DNA of 44,415 nucleotides from JAMWZF01 sp041628615 (GTDB lineage: Bacteria > Pseudomonadota > Alphaproteobacteria > Rhodobacterales > Rhodobacteraceae). How positions within the stretch are numbered: position 1 is the first letter of the stretch; each line of letters opens with the position of its first letter. The stretch spans positions 1 to 44,415 of the forward strand of contig JBFKOW010000005.1 of the NCBI GenBank assembly GCA_041628615.1. Reading direction: 5' to 3'. Shown piece after piece: positions 15,417 through 22,703 of this stretch. A program made the translations under genes and the position numbers. The notes beneath the pieces were generated by a model. The model did no database searches, had not been told where the DNA came from, and worked only from the letters and a program-made list of their open reading frames with translations.

Positions 15417-15447
15417 AAGATCAGGCGCGGGAAAAGGCGTATGCGGA

Positions 15448-15678
15448 CTAGCGGCGCCAGTTGCGGGGCGCGTCCCAGAACGGGCGGCCCGCCTCGTCCA
15501 GGGCGGCATCCCGGTCGAGGCCGATATCGGCCAGCAGGGCGGCGTCGAGCCGCGCCAGCGCGCGCCGCTGGCGATAGACGGCGGCCATGTCGCGCAGGCG
15601 GGCCAACAGGCCCGGCAGGCTGGGAAGGGAAGCGGCGGCGGGGCGGGGGGCGGCGGCGACGCGGACGGCGGTTTGCAT
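15448..15678 (-). CDS. DUF1127 (YjiS-like) small protein
   Basis: 76 residues. The C-terminal half, LLARLRDMAAVYRQRRALARLDAALLADIGLDRDAALDEAGRPFW, is the DUF1127 domain: an Arg-rich helix followed by LxxLDxxxLxDIGLxR. In other alphaproteobacteria such Arg-rich proteins bind RNA and affect phosphate and carbon metabolism; a similar role here is inferred. It ends in APRNWRR. It is divergent from the LysR gene, which could control it. Confidence 0.88.
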   Translation of the reverse strand: MQTAVRVAAAPRPAAASLPSLPGLLARLRDMAAVYRQRRALARLDAALLADIGLDRDAALDEAGRPFWDAPRNWRR

Positions 15679-15802
15679 GGCGGTGATCCTCGGATGCGGA
15701 AGGGCGGGTGCGGACCGGTCGAGTCGCGACCGCCCGACCGGTGCGGGTCTTCCCGCAAATCATCCGGTCTGACGATCGTTCATCGGCCTGTGATGAAACT
15801 TG

Positions 15803-15831
15803 TTGATATTTGGAGGCGGGGAATGCATAAG
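15803..15831 (+). promoter_or_regulatory. Promoter for the LysR gene
   Basis: TTGATA (15803-15808), a 17-nt spacer, then CATAAG (15826-15831), in a locally A+T-rich part of the 194-nt divergent region between DUF1127 and LysR. The predicted start is about 35 nt before the ATG at 15873. LysR autoregulation is plausible but no dyad was assigned. Confidence 0.45.
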
Positions 15832-15872
15832 TAAAACGAATGTTTGAAATCCCGATCATCAAGGTCTGTGAT

Positions 15873-16778
15873 ATGCGCCGGAATCTCGACATGACCGCCC
15901 TGCGGTCCTTCGTCACCACCGCAGAGGCCGGCGGCGTCACCCGCGCCGCCGGGGTGCTGCACCTGACCCAGTCGGCGGTGTCGATGCAGCTCAAGCGGCT
16001 CGAGGAAGGGCTGGGCACCGACCTGTTCGACCGCTCCGGGCGCGGCATTGCCCTGACGCCGGCGGGGGAGCAGCTTCTGGGCTACGCCCGCCGGCTGGTG
16101 GCGCTGAACGACGAGGCGGTCGGGCGGATGACGGCGGAGGATTTCGAGGGCGAGATCACCCTCGGCGTGCCGCACGACATCGTGCCGCAGTTCATCCCGC
16201 CCGTGCTCAAGCGCTTCGCCACCGCCTACCCGCGGATGCGGGTGCAGTTCCTGTCGTCGAACACGCTGGCGCTGCTCGAACTTTTCGAACGGGGCGAGGC
16301 CGACATGATCCTGACCACCGAAGAAGGCTGCGGCCCCGGGGGGCGGACGCTGGCCGAGGTGCCGCTGGTCTGGATCGGCGCGCCCGGCGCGCAGGTCTGG
16401 AAGCATCGGCCGCTGCCGCTCGCCTTCGAGACCCAGTGCATCTTCCGCGGCCACGTGCAGCGATCGCTGGACGCCGCCGGCATCCCCTGGACCCGCGCGG
16501 TCGACACCCGGTCGAGCCGCACGGTGGAGGCGACGCTGAGCGCCGACCTCGCGGTGAACGCGATGCTCGCCGGGTTCTGGGTGCCCGGTACCGAGCCGCT
16601 CGATCACGGCGGCACCCTGCCGGACCTGCGCAGCTACCGGATCAACCTCTACCGCAGCCCGACGGCGACCGGAGAGGTCGAGGACGCGCTCGCCGCCTAC
16701 CTCACCGAGGCGTATCAGGGCCTGTCGGCGCAGCCATCGTCACCACGACCTTCCCGGTCGACCGTCGCTGCCGGATGA
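15873..16778 (+). CDS. LysR family transcriptional regulator
   Basis: 301 residues from ATG 15873 (MRRNLDMTALRSFVTTAEAG); an in-frame ATG at 15840 would add eleven residues but sits at the predicted transcription start. The N-terminal winged helix is standard (GGVTRAAGVLHLTQSAVSMQLKRLEEGLG). The effector domain covers about 90-290, with EITLGVPHDIVPQFIPPVL and LFERGEADMILTTEE. The regulatory target is unknown; the divergent DUF1127 gene is the first candidate. Its 3' end overlaps the convergent oxidoreductase gene by 77 nt. Confidence 0.9.
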   Translation: MRRNLDMTALRSFVTTAEAGGVTRAAGVLHLTQSAVSMQLKRLEEGLGTDLFDRSGRGIALTPAGEQLLGYARRLVALNDEAVGRMTAEDFEGEITLGVPHDIVPQFIPPVLKRFATAYPRMRVQFLSSNTLALLELFERGEADMILTTEEGCGPGGRTLAEVPLVWIGAPGAQVWKHRPLPLAFETQCIFRGHVQRSLDAAGIPWTRAVDTRSSRTVEATLSADLAVNAMLAGFWVPGTEPLDHGGTLPDLRSYRINLYRSPTATGEVEDALAAYLTEAYQGLSAQPSSPRPSRSTVAAG

Positions 16779-17691
16779 GGTCCAGCGCCTCCTCGGCCCT
16801 GTCGAGGGGGAGAACATGGCTGACATGCGGCCGCAGCCGCCCCGCGGCGTGCCAGTCCATGAGTTCGGCCAGGCTGTCGGTCAGGGCGTCGGGGGCGAAG
16901 CGCAGGTAGCCGCCCCAGTAGAACCCGAGAACGTCGATGTTCTTGACCATCAGGTGATTGAGCCGGACCTGCGGCACGTCGCCCGAGGCGAAGCCGATCA
17001 CCAGCGCCCGGGCCTCGCGGTTGGCAGCCCGCAGCGCGGTCTCGAACAGGGCGCCGCCGACCGGGTCGTAGATCACGTCGACGCCGCCCTCCGCCTTCAG
17101 GCGGCCCAGCAGGTCCGGGTCTTCGGCATCGAGGGTCAGCGCCGCGCCGGCCGCCTCGGCCACCGCCCGCTTCTCCGCGCCCCGGGCCACCGCGATGACC
17201 CGCGCGCCGAGCGCCGAACCGACCTCCACGGCGGTGAGCCCGACGCCGCCCGCCGCGCCGAGGACGAGCAGGGTCTCGCCGCGGCGCAGCCGGGCCCGCC
17301 GGGTCAGGGCCAGGTGCGAGGTCCCGTAGGCGACCTGGAAACCGGCCGCCTCGACGTCCGACATCGCCTCCGGGACGGGCCGGCACAGCGCCGCGGGGAA
17401 AGCGCCGAACTCGGCCAGGCCGCCCTGTCCGCCGAACACCGCGACGCGGGTGCCGATGGCGGGCGAGGTCACGTCCGGACCGTGGGCCGCCACTTCGCCG
17501 CAGACTTCCATGCCGAGGATGAACGGCGGGTCCGGCGTGTCCTGGTAGCGTCCCTCGGCCATCAGCAGATCGGCGAAGTTCAGCCCGCAAGCCGTTATTC
17601 TGAGCAGGACTTCGCCTTCTGCGGGTGCTGGCCGAGGGGCATCGGCCAGAACCGGCCGAGCCTTCGGGGCGGCGATACCGAAGGCCTTCAT
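16702..17691 (-). CDS. NADPH:quinone oxidoreductase family protein (zinc-free MDR)
   Basis: 329 residues from ATG 17691, chosen because CAGGAGA lies 9 nt upstream. A GroES-like N-terminal domain (about 1-125, with ACGLNFADLLMAEGRY and PFILGMEVCGEV) is followed by a Rossmann domain with VLGAAGGVGLTAVEVG at about 140-155, which binds NADPH. The catalytic and structural zinc cysteines of alcohol dehydrogenases are absent, as in QOR-type enzymes. GFYWGGYLRF near residue 250 is common in acryloyl-CoA or quinone reductase-like members. The substrate is not predictable. The 3' ends of this gene and the LysR gene overlap. Confidence 0.9.
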   Translation of the reverse strand: MKAFGIAAPKARPVLADAPRPAPAEGEVLLRITACGLNFADLLMAEGRYQDTPDPPFILGMEVCGEVAAHGPDVTSPAIGTRVAVFGGQGGLAEFGAFPAALCRPVPEAMSDVEAAGFQVAYGTSHLALTRRARLRRGETLLVLGAAGGVGLTAVEVGSALGARVIAVARGAEKRAVAEAAGAALTLDAEDPDLLGRLKAEGGVDVIYDPVGGALFETALRAANREARALVIGFASGDVPQVRLNHLMVKNIDVLGFYWGGYLRFAPDALTDSLAELMDWHAAGRLRPHVSHVLPLDRAEEALDLIRQRRSTGKVVVTMAAPTGPDTPR

Positions 17692-17731
17692 GGACTCGGT
17701 CTCCTGCAAGTGTCCATTATTCTTGGTTCCG

Positions 17732-17760
17732 TTTACCATCTTCGTCCGTTTGCCTAAAAT
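17732..17760 (+). promoter_or_regulatory. Candidate promoter in the XRE upstream region
   Basis: TTTACC (17732-17737), a 17-nt spacer, then TAAAAT (17755-17760), a good -10. It would give a leader of about 215 nt before the XRE start at 17985. The divergent region 17692-17984 is visibly less G+C-rich than its surroundings and must also hold the oxidoreductase promoter. Confidence 0.4.
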
Positions 17761-17984
17761 TTGTGCATAATTTCCGTCGAACCGCGGTTGGCCCGGCGGC
17801 GCAGACTGTCTTTTAGGTCAGGTTGGCCGCTGCAACCCTTGCGTGTCCTCGATCTTGGAAGGAACCTAGCACACACAGAAGACATGGTGCGCGTGGGAGC
17901 GGTGCTGGCCGGGTCGCGATCCGACCCGCAGGCATCGGGCGCAAGGGCGACGCGGATTGGCGGGAAAGGCTTAGAGGTGATGGA

Positions 17985-18350
17985 ATGAAACATCCTGTAG
18001 ACGTCCACGTGGGCAAGCGGATCAGGCATCGGCGCTGGATGACGGGAACGACCCAGCAACAGTTGGCCGAGAAGGTCGGTATCAAGTTCCAGCAGATCCA
18101 GAAATACGAAACCGGGATGAACCGGGTCAGCGCATCGCGCCTGTGGGATATCGCCCACGCGCTCGACGTGCCGGTGGCCTTCTTCTTCGATGGCCTGGAC
18201 GCCGCTGTCGCCGAGAACCGCAGCGACATGCCGAGCGACGTGCTGTCGGACCGCGAGGCGCTGGAGCTGCTGCGCTCCTACTACGCGATCCCGGAAACCC
18301 AGCGGCGGCGCCTGTTCGACCTGGCGCGGGTGCTGAGCGACGCGGCCTGA
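17985..18350 (+). CDS. XRE-family helix-turn-helix regulator
   Basis: 121 residues from ATG 17985. A longer frame begins at 17823, but similarity starts at MKHPVDVHVGKRIRHRRWM. The HTH_3 domain spans about 10-65 (TTQQQLAEKVGIKFQQIQKYETGMNRVSASRLWDIAHAL), followed by LDVPVAFFFDGL and a helical C-terminus with EALELLRSYYAIPETQRRRLFDLARVL. This form is strongly conserved in Rhodobacterales next to a HisN-type phosphatase gene. Targets are unknown. Confidence 0.9.
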   Translation: MKHPVDVHVGKRIRHRRWMTGTTQQQLAEKVGIKFQQIQKYETGMNRVSASRLWDIAHALDVPVAFFFDGLDAAVAENRSDMPSDVLSDREALELLRSYYAIPETQRRRLFDLARVLSDAA

Positions 18351-18407
18351 CGCGCCGCTCCCGGGTCGACGGTTGCTGGCGGCGCCCCGGGCCACTGGCC
18401 TAAACGA

Positions 18408-18436
18408 TTGACGGTGCCGACTGGCGCGGCTAGGCC
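18408..18436 (+). promoter_or_regulatory. Candidate promoter for the HisN-like gene
   Basis: TTGACG (18408-18413), a 17-nt spacer, then TAGGCC (18431-18436), 37 nt before the ATG at 18473. The -35 is good and the -10 weak. Confidence 0.4.
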
Positions 18437-18472
18437 CGCGCCATCGCGTTTCTTGGGGCGAGGCGGCCGGAC

Positions 18473-19291
18473 ATGCCAGCGACAGGATCGGAGTCCGTGC
18501 AGGCGGACCTGCGTGCCACCGCGCACCGGATCGCGGACGCGGCCCGCGCCGCCACCTTGCCCCATTTCCGAACCTCCGACCTTGCGGCCGGGAACAAGGA
18601 TCCCGGGACCGGCGGGTTCGACCCCGTCACCGAGGCCGACCGCGCCGCGGAACGGGCGATGCGCGAGATCCTTGCCGAGGCCCGGCCCGCGGATGCGATT
18701 CTCGGGGAGGAATACGGCGCCCGCGGCGGCGACAGCGGCCTGACCTGGGTTCTGGACCCGATCGACGGCACTCGCGGCTTCCTGTCCGGCACGCCGACCT
18801 GGGGGGTTCTGATCGCGGTCTGCGACGCGTCGGGGCCGATCTACGGCCTGATCGACCAGCCCTTCATCGGCGAGCGGTTCGACGGCGGCTGGGGCGTCTC
18901 GCGCTACGCCGGGCCGCGGGGCGCGGGCGCGCTCGGGACACGGCCCGCCCGCCCGCTGGCCGAGGCGATCCTGTTCACGACCTTTCCCGAGATCGGCAGC
19001 GCCACCGAGCGTGCCGGGTTCGAGGCGGTGGCCCGCGACGTCCGGCTGACCCGTTACGGCATGGATTGCTACGCCTACGCGCTGCTCGCCGCAGGGCAGA
19101 TCGACCTGGTGATCGAGGCCGGGCTCCAGTCCTACGACATCTGCGCCCCGATCGCGGTGATCGAGGCGGCGGGCGGGATCGTCACCGACTGGACGGGCGG
19201 CCCGGCCCATGGCGGCGGGCGGGTCGTCGCGGCGGCGAACCCCGAGGTCCATGCCGCCGCCCTCGAACGCCTGCGGGCAGTGCCGGGGTGA
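18473..19291 (+). CDS. hisN: Histidinol-phosphatase, inositol-monophosphatase family
   Basis: 272 residues. Metal-site motifs of the IMPase family are intact: FDPVTEADRAAERAMRE (about 51-67), GEEYG (about 83-87), WVLDPIDGTRGFLSG (about 96-110) and SYDICAPIAVIEAAGG (about 223-238). The TRGF variant of the second motif matches HisN-type histidinol phosphatases more than inositol phosphatases. It would remove phosphate from histidinol phosphate with magnesium. No other his genes are in the window. It follows the XRE gene by 122 nt and has its own candidate promoter. Confidence 0.85.
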   Translation: MPATGSESVQADLRATAHRIADAARAATLPHFRTSDLAAGNKDPGTGGFDPVTEADRAAERAMREILAEARPADAILGEEYGARGGDSGLTWVLDPIDGTRGFLSGTPTWGVLIAVCDASGPIYGLIDQPFIGERFDGGWGVSRYAGPRGAGALGTRPARPLAEAILFTTFPEIGSATERAGFEAVARDVRLTRYGMDCYAYALLAAGQIDLVIEAGLQSYDICAPIAVIEAAGGIVTDWTGGPAHGGGRVVAAANPEVHAAALERLRAVPG

Positions 19292-19336
19292 GGCGGGCCG
19301 ACGCGCCCGCCGGACCGCGCGCCGGTGACGGCCGGG

Positions 19337-19370
19337 GCCTCCGGCGGGGATATTTGGGGTCCGAAGAAAG
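19337..19370 (+). repeat. Dispersed Rhodobacterales-type intergenic motif
   Basis: A CCTCCGGCGGGG block followed by ATATTTGGGGTCCGAAGAAAG, just before the GTG start of the next gene. From memory, close variants recur in intergenic regions of many Rhodobacterales genomes. It contains GGGGATATTTGGGG and a small CCTCCGG/CCGGCGG stem. Its AAGAAAGGGGG end may serve as the ribosome-binding site for the 8-oxoguanine deaminase gene. Confidence 0.5.
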
Positions 19371-19379
19371 GGGGGCGGC

Positions 19380-20720
19380 GTGGCTGACCTGATCCTGCGC
19401 GGCGCCGGGCGGGTGCTGACCATGGACGATGCCGGGACCGAGCCGGCGGATGTCGACATCCACGTTTCGGACGGGGTGATCCGGGCTGTGGGGCCCGGCC
19501 TGTCGGCCCCGGGGGCCGAGATCGTTTCGGTCGCGGGCTGCGTGGTGACCCCCGGCCTGGTGAACACCCACCATCACCTGTTCCAGTCCCTGACCCGGGC
19601 GGTGCCGGGCGCGCAGGACGCGCTGCTGTTCGGCTGGCTGCGCCGGCTCTACCCGGTCTGGGCCCGGTTCACCCCCGGGGACATGCACCTTTCGGCCCAG
19701 ATCGGGCTCGCGGAACTGGCGCTGTCGGGCTGTTCGCTGTCGTCGGACCATCTCTACCTCTATCCGAACGGCGCCCGGCTGGACGACACCGTCGCCGCCG
19801 CCGCGGACGTGGGATTGCGGTTCCATCCGACCCGCGGGGCGATGTCGATCGGCGAGAGCGCGGGTGGGTTGCCGCCCGACAGTCTTGTCGAAACCGAACA
19901 ACGGATCCTCGAAGATTGCATCCGCGTCGTCGATTCTTTTCACGATTCTGATCCCGGCGCGATGGTCCGGGTCGGGATTGCCCCCTGTTCCCCGTTCTCG
20001 GTCAGCCGCGACCTGATGCGCGAGGCGGCGCTCCTGGCCCGCGACAAGGGGGTGATGCTGCACACCCACCTGGCAGAGAACGACGAGGACGTGGCGTTCT
20101 CGCTCGAAAGGTTCGGCTGCCGGCCGGGGCAGTATGCCGAGGACCTCGGCTGGACCGGGCCGGATGTCTGGCACGCCCATTGCGTGAAGCTCGACGCCGC
20201 CGAGATCGCCCTGTTCGGCGCCAGCCGCACCGGCGTCGCCCATTGCCCCTGCTCGAACTGCCGGCTGGGCAGCGGCATCGCCCCGGTGCGTTCGATGCTG
20301 GCCGCCGGGGTGCCGCTGGGGCTCGGGGTCGACGGGTCGGCCTCGAACGACGCCGGCAGCCTGATCGGCGAGGCCCGGCAGGCGATGCTCCTGCAGCGGG
20401 TGGCCGGCGGCGCCGGCGCGATGAGCGTGCGGACGGCGCTGCGGCTCGCGACCCGGGGCGGCGCCGAGGTGCTGGGCCGCGGCGCCGAGTGTGGCCGGAT
20501 CGCGCCGGGCTACCGGGCCGATCTCGCGGTCTGGGACGTGTCGGGGATCGACAGCGCCGGAAGCTGGGACCCGGCGGCGCTGGTGCTTGCCGGGCCACGG
20601 CGGGTGCGCGACCTCTTCGTCGAGGGCCGGGCCGTGGTCCGCGACGGCGCGCTGCGCACGGTGGACGCGGCGGCGCTCTCCCGCCGGGCGGAGGCGGCGG
20701 TCCGGCGGTTGTCCGCCTGA
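19380..20720 (+). CDS. 8-oxoguanine deaminase (amidohydrolase family)
   Basis: 446 residues from a GTG start. A metal-dependent amidohydrolase: VTPGLVNTHHHLFQSL (HxH ligands His64/His66), MLHTHLAENDEDVAFS (about 225-240), WHAHCVKLD and GVDGSASND (about 316-324, catalytic Asp). AHCPCSNCRLGSGIAPVR and GIAPCSPFSVS match 8-oxoguanine deaminases and the closely related ATZ/TRZ group. The expected reaction is 8-oxoguanine to urate plus ammonia. A guanine deaminase gene lies 0.6 kb away, supporting a purine-salvage or catabolic context. Isoguanine or another aminopurine is an alternative substrate. Confidence 0.85.
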   Translation: MADLILRGAGRVLTMDDAGTEPADVDIHVSDGVIRAVGPGLSAPGAEIVSVAGCVVTPGLVNTHHHLFQSLTRAVPGAQDALLFGWLRRLYPVWARFTPGDMHLSAQIGLAELALSGCSLSSDHLYLYPNGARLDDTVAAAADVGLRFHPTRGAMSIGESAGGLPPDSLVETEQRILEDCIRVVDSFHDSDPGAMVRVGIAPCSPFSVSRDLMREAALLARDKGVMLHTHLAENDEDVAFSLERFGCRPGQYAEDLGWTGPDVWHAHCVKLDAAEIALFGASRTGVAHCPCSNCRLGSGIAPVRSMLAAGVPLGLGVDGSASNDAGSLIGEARQAMLLQRVAGGAGAMSVRTALRLATRGGAEVLGRGAECGRIAPGYRADLAVWDVSGIDSAGSWDPAALVLAGPRRVRDLFVEGRAVVRDGALRTVDAAALSRRAEAAVRRLSA

Positions 20721-20801
20721 TTCCCCCTGTCCGCCGCCTTCCTGCCTCATTTTTCCCGAAGGCTGTGGCATCCGTGGGAAAAACCTGAGGAGAGCGCCCC
20801 C

Positions 20802-21287
20802 ATGACGACCCTGGCTGCCGCCGCGCTTCTTGGCCTGTTCACCGCCTTCAGCCCGGCCAGCGGGCCGGCCGGCCTGCCCGATGCCGGGCCGGAACAGGTG
20901 ATGCCGGTCTCGGCGACGAGTTTCACCTCCCTGATCAACACCGTCCGCAGCGACGCCGGGCTGCGCCAGATCGCGCCGCATCCGCTGCTCGAACGCGCCG
21001 CGCAGGCCCATGCCGACGACATGCTGCGCAACGGCTATTTCTCGCATACCGGGCGGAACGGGTCGAAGGTTCGCGACCGGATATCGGCGCAGGGCTACCG
21101 CGGCTGTTTCTGGGCCGAGAACATCGCCTACGGCAACCTCAGCGCGCCGGTGGTGTTCCAGCGCTGGATGGAGAGCCGCGGCCACCGCCGAAACATGCTG
21201 CACCGTCGTCCCGCCCATTTCGGGCTCGCCAGCGCGGGCAGCGGCCAGAACACCTTCTGGGTGCTGGTCTTCGGCGCCCCCTGCTAG
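20802..21287 (+). CDS. CAP-domain (SCP/PR1-like) secreted protein
   Basis: 161 residues with a short hydrophobic N-terminus (TLAAAALLGLFTAFSPA), probably a signal peptide. The CAP/SCP fold covers about 42-158: INTVRSDAGLRQIAPHPLLERAAQAHADDML, YFSHTGRNGSKVRDRI, ENIAYG and WMESRGHRRNMLH. The paired histidines (FSH and GHR) line the CAP cavity. Bacterial members are extracellular with unknown targets. AGGAG precedes the ATG. Its stop overlaps the stop of the convergent guanine deaminase by 4 nt. Confidence 0.9.
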   Translation: MTTLAAAALLGLFTAFSPASGPAGLPDAGPEQVMPVSATSFTSLINTVRSDAGLRQIAPHPLLERAAQAHADDMLRNGYFSHTGRNGSKVRDRISAQGYRGCFWAENIAYGNLSAPVVFQRWMESRGHRRNMLHRRPAHFGLASAGSGQNTFWVLVFGAPC

Positions 21288-22585
21288 GGCGCTGACCGCA
21301 CCGGGCGGCCGGCGACCCAGACCTGCGCCACCGCCCGGTCGTCGCCCATCATGATCGTCGGGAACACCGCTTCCCACAGGCTTTCGGCCCGCGCCGCCCG
21401 CTGCGCGATGGCGGGCGTCGATTGCAGGTCGAGCGCCACGAGGTCGGCCATCGCCCCCGGCCGCAGGCTGCCGATCTCGCGCGCCATGTGCAGCGCCCGG
21501 GCCGAGCCTTCGGTGGCCAGCCACAGCAATTGCGCCGGGTGCAGCGCGGTGCCGCGCAGCTGGCCGATCTCGTAGGCCGCCGCCATCGTCCGCAGCATCG
21601 AGAAGGACGAGCCGCCGCCGGTATCGGTGGCCAGTCCCACGGCAATGCCCCGTCCGGTCAGCCCGGCAAGGTCGAACAGGCCCGAGCCGATGAAGGTGTT
21701 CGAGGTCGGGCAGTGGATCGCCGCCGCGCCGATCTCGGCCAGCCGGTCGATCTCGCGCGGTTCGAGATGGATCGCGTGGCCGTAGAGCCCGCGCGCGCCG
21801 AGCAGCCCCGCCGCCTCGTAGGTGTCGAGATAGTCGCGCGCCGCGGGGAACAGGTCCTTCACCCAGGCGATCTCTTCGACCTGCTCGCTCAGGTGCGTCT
21901 GCATCAGGCAGTCCGGGTGTTCGCCCCAGAGCGCACCGAGGGCCCGCAGCTGGTCCGGCGTGGAGGTGGGCGAGAAGCGGGGCGTGATCGCGTAGGCGGC
22001 CCGCCCGGCGCCGTGCCAGCGGCCGATCAGCGCCTTGCTGTCGTCGTAGGCCGATTGCGCGCTGTCGCGCAGGCCGTCGGGGGCGTTGCGGTCCATGCAG
22101 GTCTTGCCCGCGACCACCGCCATGCCCCGTTCGGCCGCCGCCGCAAAGAACGCGTCCGCGGAATGGGCATGGATGGTGCAGTAGCTGGCGAGCGTCGTGG
22201 TCCCGTGCGCCAGCGCGAGGTCGAGGGTCCGCGCCGCCGCCTGCGCGGCGTAGTCCGGATCGGCCAGCCGCATCTCCTCGGGGAAGGTGTAGCCGTTCAG
22301 CCAGTCGATCAGCCGCTTGCCCCAGGAGGCGATGATCCCGGTCTGCGGGTAATGCATGTGGGCGTCGACGAAGCCGGGCAGGAGCAACGCCGCGCCCATG
22401 TCGGTAACCGGCGCACCGGGATGGGCGCGGCGCAGGTCGTCGGCCTCGCCCACCGCCGCGATCCGGCCGTCGGCGCCGATCAGGACGCCGCCGCGGGTGC
22501 TGTGCCGGGCCGCGTCGTCCGGCGCCGCCGCGAAGGGCGAATCGGAGAAGGCCAGGGTCTGGCCGAGGATCAGGCGATCGGTCAT
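21284..22585 (-). CDS. guaD: Guanine deaminase
   Basis: 433 residues from ATG 22585 (MTDRLILGQTLAFSDSPF). The amidohydrolase ligands are FVDAHMHYPQTGII, CLMQTHLSEQVEEIAW, YGHAIHLEPREIDRL and LATDTGGGSSFSMLRT; the last is characteristic of bacterial guanine deaminases. It converts guanine to xanthine. It is convergent with the CAP gene and divergent from mgtE. The start codon follows the -10 TAGGGT by 5 nt with no ribosome-binding site, so the mRNA is probably leaderless. Confidence 0.93.
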   Translation of the reverse strand: MTDRLILGQTLAFSDSPFAAAPDDAARHSTRGGVLIGADGRIAAVGEADDLRRAHPGAPVTDMGAALLLPGFVDAHMHYPQTGIIASWGKRLIDWLNGYTFPEEMRLADPDYAAQAAARTLDLALAHGTTTLASYCTIHAHSADAFFAAAAERGMAVVAGKTCMDRNAPDGLRDSAQSAYDDSKALIGRWHGAGRAAYAITPRFSPTSTPDQLRALGALWGEHPDCLMQTHLSEQVEEIAWVKDLFPAARDYLDTYEAAGLLGARGLYGHAIHLEPREIDRLAEIGAAAIHCPTSNTFIGSGLFDLAGLTGRGIAVGLATDTGGGSSFSMLRTMAAAYEIGQLRGTALHPAQLLWLATEGSARALHMAREIGSLRPGAMADLVALDLQSTPAIAQRAARAESLWEAVFPTIMMGDDRAVAQVWVAGRPVRSAP

Positions 22586-22590
22586 GCGGC

Positions 22591-22620
22591 ACCCTAGCGG
22601 CGGCGGGAAACCCGGCGCAA
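22591..22620 (-). promoter_or_regulatory. guaD promoter, leaderless geometry
   Basis: On the minus strand TTGCGC (22620-22615), an 18-nt spacer, then TAGGGT (22596-22591), and after 5 nt the ATG at 22585. Confidence 0.5.
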
Positions 22621-22646
22621 TGGCCCTCGGGAGGGGGCCAAGGGCG

Positions 22647-22674
22647 TTGCCGCCGGGGCTGCCATCACTATGCT
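22647..22674 (+). promoter_or_regulatory. mgtE promoter
   Basis: TTGCCG (22647-22652), a 16-nt spacer, then TATGCT (22669-22674), 30 nt before the mgtE ATG. GAGGAGA lies in the short leader, leaving no room for a magnesium riboswitch. Confidence 0.5.
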
Positions 22675-22703
22675 GCGCCGCGAACCCGGACCGAGGAGAC
22701 GGC

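Noticed and set aside
19182..22592. A 1136-codon open frame on the minus strand
   Set aside because: Its translation is low-complexity and Arg/Gly/Pro-rich, and it runs antisense to three clear enzymes. Absence of stops is a by-product of high G+C.
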